This document shows positions 12,955 to 25,080 of a stretch of 64,000 bases of DNA, one piece after another. The DNA lies in assembly GCA_037833965.1 (NCBI GenBank), contig AP031356.1:26124501-26188500 (forward strand), written 5' to 3'. Under the pieces are notes generated by a model. That model ran no database searches and was not told the DNA's origin. It was given only the letters and a program-made list of their open reading frames with translations. Source of the DNA: Marchantia polymorpha subsp. ruderalis (lineage: Eukaryota > Streptophyta > Marchantiopsida > Marchantiales > Marchantiaceae). The first letter of the stretch is position 1. Each line of letters starts with the position of its first letter. The position numbers and the translations under genes were made by a program.

Positions 12955-14567
12955 CAGTTGTTTTACAGGAGCAAGATCACGTAGTAAAACCTTAGCAACC
13001 ATAGACAACACTGTCATTCCTATTCGACATACCCTAGAATTCTCCTCGTCATTATAGAAGTCGCCTCCCCAGGTATTGTTCGGCAGAGCCCATTACCAGT
13101 CTATGCCGTAAGTAGCAAGAAAGGCTACCATAAGGCAAGAAACGTTTGCACACTTTATATAATCGATGATGACGGCCATTTCTCAAGTCTGTATATCTAT
13201 GATTCTTTTGCGACTTTCCGTGCCACTTTCCTGCCTACAGCGAGGGTGAAAGAGAGATGGTCTATGTGAATAACCATGACAAGCCAGAGGTTTATGATTG
13301 TACTATCATCGGAACACGAGAACTAGCGTAAGACTCTAAAGATGCAAGGTTGTTGACCTCACCCTCCGGCCAGGGGAAAGGGCAACAGGAGTTAGGCCCC
13401 CGAGTGCAATGAGTCTATCGCATCCCGAGCAATACCTGACCACAAAGGATGCACCTGAGTCATGGCGCCCAAGCGTAAATAACCCGGAAATCCATCACTA
13501 CCGAAATTTGTTACCTCAACGTTATTTGTGGATGAGATAATCTTCCCGTCCAAAGGTGCGCATAACGTTAACAAGCCAACCTTGTGGATGACAAAATGGT
13601 ACGCGACCTAGGCCACAAGGTCGAGAATCAATGTCGACCTCTACAAGTTGCAGGCGAGCAGAGCCGAAGTTACCGGAGGAGGACGCGAGGGAACGGCCGT
13701 GTATCATTTCACTAGACGATGGGGAATCGCAGAAAGCGGAGTCTGGAGATGGGTATCCAGGAAAGTGCAACTCGCTTAAATAGTAATATGATGTCACTAA
13801 TCAAGATGCTTTTGCCTGCCAGGGGCTGCAACACTAAAAGTTTGGGATATCCAATTTGACTTTCAGCCAGATCGGCGGTGGCTCACCCCTCCGACCCCCG
13901 TCTGGCCAGTCACTCGATCTTGTCCACTTACCTCGTGCTGCAGGATGGAACAGGATCCTTCAAGCTAAGAAATCGAAGACGCTGAGTCGAAACGCAGTGC
14001 CGGAGCGATCTCTCCGGTGTAGAAATCCCATTTACTGCTCGGTTGACATCCTCCGAGCCCGAGGAAGAAGACACGAACCCGGCCATCTCGAGCGGACCGT
14101 CTTTGACATAGAGTGGATCAAATTCGTCGAGTTTGTAGGGTAAATACGTCCAGGACTGGATGGCTTACTCACACATGTTAATATTTCGAAAGGGACGGTC
14201 GGCCGTCGCTGTGATTACAATACTGGGTACGTTATTTTCATCACTCTATGTGAATGCGGCAGATTGAGACCGCAAAGCTCACCTCACTGAGAAGTGACGA
14301 AAGGCGCGACGCAAGTTTGGACGCCACGACTCGAGCCGAGAGAAAGATGGAACAGCGGAAAGAAAGAAAGAGACCGCAAAAGTGATGGAAAGTGACATGA
14401 AGCCGTATGAAGGGAATGGCGAGACCTTTATGCCTGACTGACACGGACGGCTTCGGCTTCGGCTTCGAGAGAGCGAGTCTCAGGCGACGTAGTATGTCAA
14501 GGGCGAAGGCGCATTCCAATCGCCCAAGGGGTACGGTCTACGTACGGTCGGTCCGAAGGGCTTTGAT

Positions 14568-14609
14568 TGTGGTCAAGTCAGTCAACGGTGTGAAAAGTAC
14601 TTGACCACA
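14568..14609. repeat. 11-bp perfect inverted repeat with TTGAC boxes
   Basis: TGTGGTCAAGT (14568-14578) is the exact reverse complement of ACTTGACCACA (14599-14609), with a 20-base loop. Both arms contain TTGAC on one strand and the loop has a further GTCAAC. TTGAC is the core of the plant W-box bound by WRKY factors, so a regulatory role is possible, but no gene start is recognised nearby. Confidence 0.6.
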
Positions 14610-16397
14610 GTTCAGTCTGGTCGAGTCGGCCATTCGATAGCGATGTGGATATGACAAGTCCCATTCCGTCGAGCGAGCGAGCGGGGCACCAGTCCACGTG
14701 ATTGTGGTAACTAATGTCCACATCTAATTCCATTGTACCTTGCTCCTTCCTGTATGTCAGTTGGTCGCCTGGCACTAGGACTGGCTAGAGATGGGGGTGA
14801 ACATCCTGAAAAATGTGAGTGTTGTGTTAAGTGGGGGATGAGGACCATCCATCATCTTGTCTGTCACCGGGATATTTTCTCTTGAAGATAGTACCACCCT
14901 AATGAGATGTGGATGTGTGCGACTTGCCCTCGGCGAGTCGCGTGTGCGAAGTTTGGTATATCATCTTCACTATTATTGACGAGACTCTTTCAAAAGTGCA
15001 TCACCTGAGCTCGATGGAGGTACTTCACCCTCTCTCTCCCATCACCTGCTGTCGACGGCATTGAGCAAAAAGAGGGACACACAACAGAAAAGCGAAGGTA
15101 TATAGTACAAACCACCCTCTGTCCTTTGTAATTCATATCGATGTGGGCGTCCTAGCCCACTATTTCTCTCTCAGCTAGTCTGTTCTTACTGAAAAGCGTG
15201 ACCGTGTAAAGACGTGCCTCTAACATGGTTGCATCATGCACTCAAAAACTTGTCACGCTCCAATTTCTGTACTCTCGGTTTCAGAGTCTTCACTTGAACG
15301 TTGTCTTGTTCCCGAAAAGTTGCAAGTGCCTGACGACAACGCGGCACAACTTTCTCTCCGGTCATAGAATCTGGTTGCCGATCTCTTGGAAGGGTCCTCT
15401 ATGTCCTGTACAGAATATCCACTCTCGCAATCATACAATAAGGTATGGATTTGAATATCTAGGATCGGATCACGAAGGCGCGAGAAGGCTCTCTCATCAA
15501 TCACATCTCATCACTTCTATTGCTCCAGAAGGCTTGAAGAAATAATAACAATTGATCCGGGCTCGTAATGGGTGGCCAGTTTTCTGGAAACATCGAGATC
15601 TACTTTAGTTACATCTGACATCCTTGTGATGTTTGCACGTTTGAACCTTGAACCCGAAGAGGACAGTATTTAGTGATGTTTATCTCCCAAGGTACTTTAA
15701 AGCCACATTCTTAATAAAGAGGTTCAAGCCGATTGAAATCTTCATTGTCGTATACTGGGCTCAAAGAAACGAAGAGGCAAACTGTGAACTGATCGGAAGT
15801 AAACTATTGCTTTAAGTCCGTGTTTGTTCTGTTTCCAACCAACTTTATCGGAATAGTTCCTCGATACAAATTTGTCTTTAAGTTTGTCTTCCTGCCGAAG
15901 CGTGCGGGTTCAGGTACATTGAAGACACCCAAAATAAGAAGGTTGGTTCACCTCGGCCTCAGCTCGGAAATGGACGAACTGGTGGTCCAAAGGTGTACAG
16001 TACTGTAGATGATCTCGGCTCATGTTACCACGTACTCCTTGTACATTCTTGAGCTGCTTCCTCTCATGAGGAAATGAACCAGTTTGCGAAAGATACCTCC
16101 GAGATGTTGATTATGACTCACCCCAGGAAACGTTTGTTATTCACGGGAGAAGGAATATCAACCTTCTTCACCGTAACTTGCTCTGTGAGAATGTACTTCA
16201 CAGGTAAAACAGGTTTATCAGAAAACAATTCTACTCCGTCATGATGGAGACTTTTTCTAACAATGATGATGACCAGGAAAGACGATGGCCGCTGTGGTGA
16301 CGCTGGGTCGACTTGTACCCGACTGGAGGTCCAGCGAATCGAGACTCCAATTTCCATGACAGGGATCGGTGTCGAGGGTTACAAAACTGCTCTTTGA

Positions 16398-16477
16398 AGT
16401 GACTGGGATCGCCAGTCACTCCTCACAGAAGTGAGGCCCAGTACTCCAGAAGTGCTCGGGGCGTCACTTGCGAAGTG
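16398..16477. repeat. Four consecutive hairpins
   Basis: Hairpin 1 pairs AGTGACTGG (16398-16406) with CCAGTCACT (16412-16420), a perfect 9-bp stem with a 5-base loop. Hairpin 2 starts at the next base: CCTCAC (16421-16426), loop AGAA, GTGAGG (16431-16436). Hairpin 3 again abuts it: CCCAGTACT (16437-16445) with AGTGCTCGGG (16451-16460), with one G-T pair and one bulged C. Hairpin 4 is CACTT-GCG-AAGTG (16465-16477). GAAGTG recurs every 21-24 bases on the 3' arms. No gene or element boundary is recognised here. Confidence 0.75.
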
Positions 16478-17021
16478 GAGTAGAGGCGTTGAGCAATCAC
16501 ATCCTGCCGCACGAGCTCAGTAGGGTAGTTTACGGGCCACCTACCTAGCGATGCATCTGTGAGAAAACGCAGTCTGCACGCAGGGGCAACCACCACGCGT
16601 CGCCGATCGGAATTGTGCCAGAGATGTCACAAGTTCGCAACTCCTCGGGCGAAAACCGTTAGGAGATCAGTTAGAAGGTTAGAGGATCAGACTGTACATG
16701 AATCTAAGAATGGTCCAAAATCCACACAGAGTGATGGGTAGGCACGAGTTCAGAAATCCAGCGACTCTTGTCGCGTTGGTCTCATCCGTCTGTCCTCCTC
16801 AGAGAATGCCAGTCCTCTCCATGATCTGTTAGTGATTCTCCCGATGAAGGAGAGGGTTCGGTTCTGTTATCATTCTTATTCATGCCGCAACTGTAGCCCT
16901 TTATCCTCCTCCATGTGCACTGGGCAGTGCGCTCTTTTGCTGTAACTCAGTGCCTCGATCTCGCCTTCTTTTATAACTCCCTGGTTACGCGGTTCGTCTC
17001 CTCTCCCGTACTCCACGAGTC

Positions 17022-17085
17022 CTAAATACTTCGGTAGACCAGATCTGAAACCTCTAAATACTGTGATCGACCAGATCTAAGACCT
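17022..17085. repeat. Short direct repeat, period 32
   Basis: CTAAATACT followed by GACCAGATCT occurs twice (from 17022 and from 17054), with small differences between copies. It is a minor tandem duplication in spacer. Confidence 0.6.
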
Positions 17086-18074
17086 TCTACTCTGGGTCTA
17101 TACTCTACAATACTGTACTTTGATCATCACTTGGTTGGTACAAATTTGCCCCGTAAGTTGACTTCCTCCTTCATTCCTGTCGCTCTCTATATTCGAAGGT
17201 AATCTTGCGATGCCGGCAAGTAACTTACGGTGGAGTATGGAGTTACACGTCGATTGCTGTGATGGGAATGGCAGATTGAGATGTTTCGGTAGGGAGGGGA
17301 ATTGAAAGGAAGGTGTGAGGGGTTGGATCTGACCAACATGCCAGATGAATGGTCAGCATAACTCCCGTGCGGTGAAGAGCGTTTACCAGTTGCGAAATTG
17401 GAGAGAATTTTGTAAAAATAACAATTTGGAACTCAGGTTTCACGTACGGTTTTCTTCCTCGCATTCGCCAGTGGGTTCTGTTGACGTTCCTCGTGAATAT
17501 GCACTTATTCTGACTTCAGTCCCATCGAGTCTCGTCGATTGTGTGGCAGTACCCAGACCCGAAAAAGGACCAGCGGACGGACATGCTTCGTACATATTCT
17601 TCCAAAGCTCGAACGGAAAACTCTGCTCCAAAAGTACAGAAGGTAGAAAGACGATGCACTCCGTGACTCGGTCGATGCCTCCTGGACCCACAGTACTACG
17701 CTGCAAATTTGGGGCTCGTATATACTAGCCCTCCATGACTTTTCATGATTCCACTGTTGTTCTGTTGACGTCGCCGTGAGCATCTAATTCGTGTGATATA
17801 TTTTCACTCAGAGTGTATTTGCAATTCACCAACCATGGAAATGAACGAGGATCCTTCAATCTTCGTCCTTTTTCATTATTCTCAACTGGTACAAATCCAA
17901 GGGGGCGCGGTTACAAGAATCAAAACAGAAATTTAGGTGTTAAATACATCGAGACTAATTCCAATAAGATGACAATTCACAATTATTTTTTTCTAGAAAA
18001 ATCTGCACTGTCTGCAACATAGTATTAGAATTGATCATAATCTTAGAATTGATATCATGTATCCAATTGTCACT

Positions 18075-18820
18075 TTGGAAAGTGAGCCGCCAGTTACCAC
18101 TCACCCCCAATTTTAAAGAACATGGGGTGCTATCATAGTTCATGTTGTTTAAAATAGGGCCCATGCGGAGAGTAATTTGTTTGATGGGACCACTGAGGAT
18201 TAGTTTTACCCGATTGGATCCCAACGACGGTGTGCCGTCGGACATAGTTCTTGTAACTACAATTACTACTAGTTACAATGCGGGAATTACAATCAGAGAT
18301 CAATACCTGATTATAAAATCTGGTGGATTATCACGGGGACAAAGATCGATTTTGCTCGAAGTGCAATTTGTTGTGCTTCAATTCTTCCGATCGCAAAGAT
18401 TCGTGGATTTCTCTGTTGCCTCTCAACTGCACACTCCTTCTGTAACCCTGCGTGTTCCGAGCTCAAGTCTCGCGATCACCCATTTGTGACGAACAAATAA
18501 ACTCCGGATGAACATTTCTTTGCTCGTTTCCTTGGAGAGTGGCCGGATACAGAATGACAACATAAAAACAAGTGAGTGTGATGGAGTGCGAAGTCCACTC
18601 TGTCTGCGGTTGCGGTGGACTCGTTGCACTCTCTCTTGTTGTTATTAAAACATGGGTGACGGTGCACCGTTCATGGGTTCCCATCGGGTAAAATGAAACC
18701 TTAAGGGTCCCATCAAGCAAATTACTTTCCGCATGGGTACCATCAAGCAAATCTCTCTTAAAATTGGGGGTGAATGGTGAATAGCGAAAAGTGAGTGGTG
18801 ACTAGCTGCTTACTTTTCAA
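18075..18820. mobile_element. Non-autonomous DNA element with ~175-bp terminal inverted repeats
   Basis: The left arm (about 18075-18250) is an imperfect reverse complement of the right arm (about 18650-18820). Shared blocks are GCCGCCAGTTACCACTCAC against GCAGCTAGTCACCACTCAC, CCCCCAATTTTAA, CCCATGCGGA(G/A)AGTAATTTG, TTGATGGGACC, TTTTACCCGAT and the CCGTC end. The right arm has an extra 19-20 bases after CACTCAC. A motif ending ACCATCAAGCAAAT is also repeated within the right arm. The roughly 400-base interior has no transposase-like frame. I could not find a convincing target-site duplication, so the superfamily is open. Confidence 0.85.
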
Positions 18821-19942
18821 ATCTATATGTAAAAGTTTGTCTCCATGGTTTCATGACATGTTACTATTGGTATGGTATGATACTAGTAATTTTCAAAAAA
18901 TGTGTCTACATACTTATCTTTGTATATTATTTCACTTCTATGTTTTCTAATCTAAATTTTACTTTTTATCTTTACAAATCATGTATGTATGTATGTAATT
19001 ATTTAATTATTTATAACTTAGTTAATTGTGAATCAAACTCATTTAATGTTTTTAGAATACACATCATAAATTAAAATCTGATGTATGACTTGTTTTTTTT
19101 TGGGATGTTATACTCAAATATAATATGTAAATTTTGAATCTATTCACACTTAGATGAAAAGTTATGAATAGTGCGATATAAATTTATAAACATTTGAGAG
19201 TTGTATAATTATCAACAATTTTCAAAATAATTTGATTGTTTATAGACTACATATGCTATAATGTTGAATCTAAATGTTTTTTGTATTTATATATTATCTT
19301 TTTCTCGTGACAATGTTTACAAAGATATGCGATACATCATGCGAAGTAACTTTGCATTTTGAAATAATGAATATTTAGTAATATTGCACAAAATCATTAT
19401 TCATATAATCAAAATATCAATGCTAATAATTATACTCACAACAATATATTCCATTTTGTGCAACACACAAACTACATCAATATTTAGGTAAATTTTAACA
19501 TGTGTGATTGATAGTAATAATGATTAGATTACCAAGTTTATGTACATTGTCATTAAATGAATTGACATATCATATCAATTTCACTACCAATTTAAATCAA
19601 ATATGAATGGTATGATTCAAATTCTAACTATATGAAATTTTTGAATTGGCTTGATAAGGATGATGTAAGATATTGGATAGGTTAAATAATATGTTTAAAT
19701 AATAAAACTTGATTATTTTGATATTTTATGTTATCAATAGGTTAAAAATTTTGATAAGTCTTGATTTCCAAGACAATTTTGACATTTTGTCTCAAAAGGT
19801 TATATTTCATTTGATATGCATAATATACACTTATAAGCAATAAGTATTTGAATAATTATTTCTAAGTCTTTAGTTATTTTATAAAAAAATTCATATTATC
19901 TTTCAAATGAAAAAAACTGCTATAATATAATTAGTTAATAAT
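18821..19942. other. AT-rich spacer
   Basis: Very AT-rich sequence without recognisable coding, RNA or mobile-element features. Short open frames here have the Phe/Ile/Tyr/Lys composition expected of random AT-rich DNA. Confidence 0.6.
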
Positions 19943-20668
19943 TTATTAGGAAGCGGTTAGTTATCCCTCGCTTTTGGCTAATATCTCTCACCTTACTAAA
20001 TTTTCTTCAAATGACGCGGTGGGACTAGGATATAGTTTTCTTGGGGTGGATGGGTGCTACTTCTAAAATAGAGACGGGTCTCTCCATACTTCTCTAGATT
20101 CTGCAGAGGCTTCAAGAACAGTGTTTCATTAACATGTTTCCGGCGTACAACAAGAGTAACAATTTCCATCCTTATCACTACAGCTTGGCTGTAGCCAGAC
20201 GCAAGTTCCTTTGAAATAAAAGAAATGTGCACGATGAGAAACTCAGGTCTGGATGGTCATAGTTATAATTACTCCTTTTTTATTTCATTCCTGCTACGGT
20301 GCACTAGAGATTATTGCTGCCAATAATCACATCCACTGATGCAAGCAGGTACCATACATCAACAAAGTGCCAAGTGCTATTGTGAAACTTAGATTATCTG
20401 CCTCATTGTACTAACTCTGCATGCAATGGAAAAACATCTGCGCAAAATCAAGAATACAATGCCTATAATAGTAAAGGGTTGGCCATCATGCTGTTTCCAA
20501 CTCAAAGAAGTTGTTATTTTAGAAGTAATACCCATCCATTCCACGAAAACTATATCCCCGTCCCATTCAGTCCTCTCACCAATCACAAATCCCTACAAAA
20601 GAGAGTATAGTAGACTGAAGGATAATTAGCCAACAGTGAGAGATAACTAGCCACTCCCTTAGTTTATT
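19943..20668. mobile_element. Second long-TIR element, ~725 bp
   Basis: The left arm (about 19945-20073) and the right arm (about 20507-20666) are imperfect inverted repeats. Shared blocks are AGCGGTTAGTTAT(CCC)TC against GTGGCTAGTTATCTCTCAC, then TTGGCTAAT, GATATAGTTTTC, GGATGGGT and ACTTCTAAAAT. TTTATTAG stands just outside both arms and may be an 8-base target duplication, as hAT elements make. The terminal motif resembles those of the elements at 18075 and 34912. No transposase frame is present. Confidence 0.8.
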
Positions 20669-23600
20669 AGAAAAAGTTACTAGATAACTTGATAAATGGC
20701 AGAAGAAAATTATCTGTTGCACTTTGTTGATTGTAATAATGTTATCTAACATCTTTAGTACTTCCAAAAACTATTTTATAATTTGAATATTCTTGATCAT
20801 GAGGATGGGAATAATTACTATTCACAACCTATATTTATATCTAAATGAAAATGAAATGAAAATGAAATGAAAATGAAAATTAATAACATGTGAATGTTTA
20901 TCAAACTTACTTCATTGTGCACAAAGAGTGTTTTTTCACCATATTTTTTTTTTCAAAAACTTAAAAATTGATTATACATGAATGATTAAGTTTTTTTAAC
21001 TTTATCATTAATGTTTAATGAATTTTTATCAACACTGTGTATTTAAATAATAAATATATTTTTATTCATTTCTTTCTTTCTTCTGCCTTGCCACTTGATA
21101 TTGTTAGTATATTTATTAAATATATATATATTTCATTTCAGTTTTTGGATATGATATGAACTTAACATATGAAATAATGCATATTGGAATATTACTTAGT
21201 TTCAAAATTTTGAGTAAAGATGTTATCTTTGCTTGAATAGATAAATTGAAATTTTTTTTAATTTACGCATTCATATATATATAATGAAATATTTAATTTT
21301 ATTTCTTAACATTTTTGATTTTTTTTCCATTTAAATTAACTCATATTTTGCTTAAAAGCTTTTGATAAGATAAATATGATACTATTGGGTCATTGGATTT
21401 CAAATATATGAAGTTTTTTTTATACGTATTGGAAATAAATCAAATATACTGATGTAAAAACTATCAATCAAAGATGAAAAAAATGTAAGTTTTTGCTCAA
21501 ACTACTTTACATATTTTGTCATACTCACAAATTGCTATCATGTATAATGCTATTATTTCAATTTTTGAAAATTTTTCATGTTGATGTTATCATGATATAA
21601 TTTCTTTGTTGTAAATAAAATTTGATTTAACATGAATAATATTTCTTCATAGATGCATATATTTTTTGTAAAATATAAATTATATCACTTCTTATCAATT
21701 AATTTTTTTTAAATTTCTGTAATATTCACAAATTTTGATTCAATATTTTTTAAAACTCTTGAACAATATGATATCATTCAGCAATGAATATGTGATTTTT
21801 TTAACACAAATACAAATGATTTGTTGATTTTATATGGTTAAGGAGATTTTTCATCAAGCAGGAGAACAAATATTTCTTTTAGCTAGTTGTGAATTTTTAA
21901 CAATATGTTATCTTTATATTCATATCATTCCTAAAATGAATGTAAATTCGTGTGAATGAATTGCAGTATATTATGTATGCTAATGAGTCATAAATTCAAG
22001 CTTTGAAAGAAAGTAAAATTTTTTATTTCTTTGGTCTTTGCTCAGCAATTGAACTATAAATTTTTAATCTATTTGAACAAGCTTTAAATTTCTTTAGGTT
22101 AGATTACAAATATTTCTTTGTTCTCGTTTTGACAATGATACATGATGCGATTATAAGCTTAACTATGGGTTATGGTTTATTGATTGATTTTATACTATTC
22201 AATGGCGATGACATAATGTTTTGATTCAATTCATCAATTGATGTATTCAGTGTTCATTTGGAAGATGAATAAATTCAAAATAAAGGATGATTATTACAAT
22301 GTGATCTTGTAAGTAACATATCTGTTGTTCATGATTTAAAAAATGAAATATAACTTTCTATGTTAGTTATGATTTCACACATCATATTGAAACAAATTTG
22401 TTTCAAATTGATGAATAAAATTTGCATTAAAAAAAATAAATCAAATAAATTACTGTGAATGCTCCTTAATCTATCTTATATAAGATATAATTTCAGAAAT
22501 CTATAGCCCATTCAAAGATAGGTGTTGAATGAAATGGAAGTAATCAAAATCTTTTAAAAATATATACATAAACATATGAGTCATTATTTTGTTCCGCTTC
22601 CTTTGAGATTATATTAAATCAAGGATATATTGTAACATCTGGATGAAACATTGGATAGAAATCTACCTACACTCTTTAGTTTCCACGTTTTGGATGTGTT
22701 AGTATATATACATTTCATACTAATGGTATAATGGCCTAGCCCATGTTACCATCTTTGATTGATCCGTGGAAGACTTTATGGGGTGTGCTTCCATGCTCTT
22801 TGTTATTTCACCTATGTATGCATCATGGCACGAATCTACTTGCGCATTTGTTACTTTCTTACTCCTTTCTTTCTATATGCATGTGCCCAAAGTACAGTGA
22901 AGAACAAGATTCTCAAAAAAACCCGATCTATCTTACTCTCCACAAGACAGTACCTCACGAAAATGTATAAATCAGACCACGCACGTTGTTAATCACGACC
23001 AGGATCTCCTTACCTGAGCTTTAACTTGAAAAGTGGAATATTCCTCAAATTTCAGGACACTGCTCATCATGAAGAACAAAGCGTACAAAACGCCCTTTTT
23101 TATCAGCTTTTGCAGATTGTCATGAAATCCAGCCGAAACACACATGGAGCCTTACAATAATTCCATTTTCCAGTCTACAGTGGAAGAATATCGACATGCC
23201 GTATCAAATGTGGGCTGCTTTGACCATGTGCTTGCCCACGAACAACTCACACTGTACAATGGAGCAGTAAATGACTAGATTTTCTTGCGTTGATTCCTTG
23301 CGCTCGGCACCATATCAGGTTGCATCAGCAGGATTTCATATCAGTAGCCCTAACATTTGGATGCTTAAAAATCTGATCGCGACTCCATACCTTTTTCATG
23401 ATCTGCCTGCTCTTTGCGCAGTACAGAGGGGATGAAAGTGTTGTCGAGGTGCTCACAAATCTACCATGTTCGAAACCATTATCCGGCTCGTCTCACTAGA
23501 CTCGTAGATGACACATGTACATGAAGCAGTAAATTGCAGCGACAGCAATTTTGGACAGGGACGAAGAAAGTGATCGAAAATTGTAGAACACGAACACAAC

Positions 23601-25080
23601 CTTGAAAACTGAGCTGGTTTAGATAAGCACAAGAACTTGAGAGTAAGATTCCCATGTTGCAAATATCTCATTGGCCGAGACTGGTACAAAGCCAAAATTG
23701 CTACTTCACCATGCTTATTTTGTCTCTGCTCTCTTTCTTCGTCCGGATCGGTGTTGACCTCACCGTGACACTGCGTAATCATCATCACTCATACATTGGC
23801 CCTGTTCCCATTACTTCTTTGCGCACATGCTCTTTCCCTCACATACTCGGCAGCTTAGGTACACACACTCTTCTCTAGTTGGCTCTGAGGCGTGAACCTG
23901 TTCTTCCCGCTTCTCGATTCCAGGACGTGGAGACTTGACCTAAATTGGAGGAGGAAGTACTCTCAACTCCGACACTTTCAAAGATAAGAAGAGAAGTATT
24001 TCCAGTCCAATAAGTTTCGTTTACAAGTATCTCAATGTATTCAAACTTGGTTGCTCCTGTGTTTCTGCCTATTAGTTTCCACAAGTCATTTCGATGCATA
24101 TTAAGCAGATGCAAGAGTTTCAACAGATGTCAGTTATGTCCAAGGTAGCTCTTGTCGAAAAAAAGGGTAAAATGGGGACAGCTTGGAAATAACGAATCTT
24201 GAATGTTGTTTCTTGAAATGAGTTTCGGGTCTTTTTTATCCAAACATATGATAGTGGAAATGACAGAAACCTCCGTTTGAACAAGCGCTGTAAAAAATCG
24301 GCCTCCATTTGTCATGCATGTTGGGGAAATGGTTTTCTCAACTGACTGGAGACGCAACATGCCTTGTTGTTCACTGCGTTCGGAACTCCATCCAGTCTAC
24401 TGGGAATTATACATTTCCTTGTATCTTCCGTCAAGATTTATTGTTAGACGCGACTAAAAGCAAAAATATCTTCTTCGTCAGCATATTGAAGCCATGCATC
24501 AGTCTTCCGATAATACCGAGGACTTTACTTTGGCCACTCATGTCGCTGTCTGCATTTGTTTCCGTAGGCACCCTTGTCTATTGTCCAACAACTTAATTCA
24601 AACTATTATGTCTAATTTGCCTTGCCTTAGCCATGTTCTTTCGGGCTACGCTCCTTAGGTCATCTGCAAGGTTAAAATTGTATGAGCTGACTTGTCACAT
24701 GTTTTCTGTACGGGAAAGAATGAAGTCCACTACATCGGGATGCATTCCCAATGGTCGAAGAAAAAGACATTTTCAAATATGATAACTACGTTCGCTTACT
24801 TGAGGAAACCCCGCCACTACGATAGAATGGCGAAGTTTAGTGTTTATTATGCTCCAATTTCTTCCTGCGTGCTAGGAAAGTGATGGACGATGAGAGATTA
24901 GGTCGTAGCACATAATTTGGAATCCACGTTTTTGAACCCGGACCTTTCAGGTGTTGTGAGGAAATCATGTCCTTATAATGCTGCTTGATGTATGGACGAG
25001 TTTGGATTCATTTCTGTTAATTTGCTGTTCCTTCGAACGTCTTCGGACGAAATAGAAATATCTGGGCCAAAAGAAGCTGT
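20669..25080. other. AT-rich spacer grading into mixed sequence
   Basis: From 20.7 to 22.7 kb the DNA is very AT-rich with nothing recognisable beyond the simple repeat at 20843. From 22.7 to 25.1 kb GC rises and several open frames of 60-111 codons occur, but none resembles a known protein or splices into a longer one. Confidence 0.5.
20843..20882. repeat. AAATGAAAATG minisatellite (11-bp period)
   Basis: An AAATGAAAATG unit repeats about three and a half times with almost no mismatch. It is a local simple repeat. Confidence 0.85.

Larger units (their letters stand above)
12955..18074. other. Spacer of moderate GC, no recognised gene
   Basis: Base composition is visibly less AT-rich than the deserts further right, and there are many open frames of 60-127 codons on both strands, but none matches a family I know or splices into a longer product. 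The first few hundred bases will include the PIG-S 3' UTR. Structural features inside are listed separately: a stem with TTGAC boxes at 14568, four adjacent hairpins at 16398 and a short direct repeat at 17022. Confidence 0.5.

Noticed and set aside
13392..13797. Overlapping minus-strand frames of 60 and 91 codons
   Set aside because: They could be halves of a frameshifted exon, but no family, splice site or neighbour supports this.
17345..17728. 127-codon plus-strand open frame
   Set aside because: It competes with two minus-strand frames of about 90 codons over the same bases and shows no domain or splice framework.
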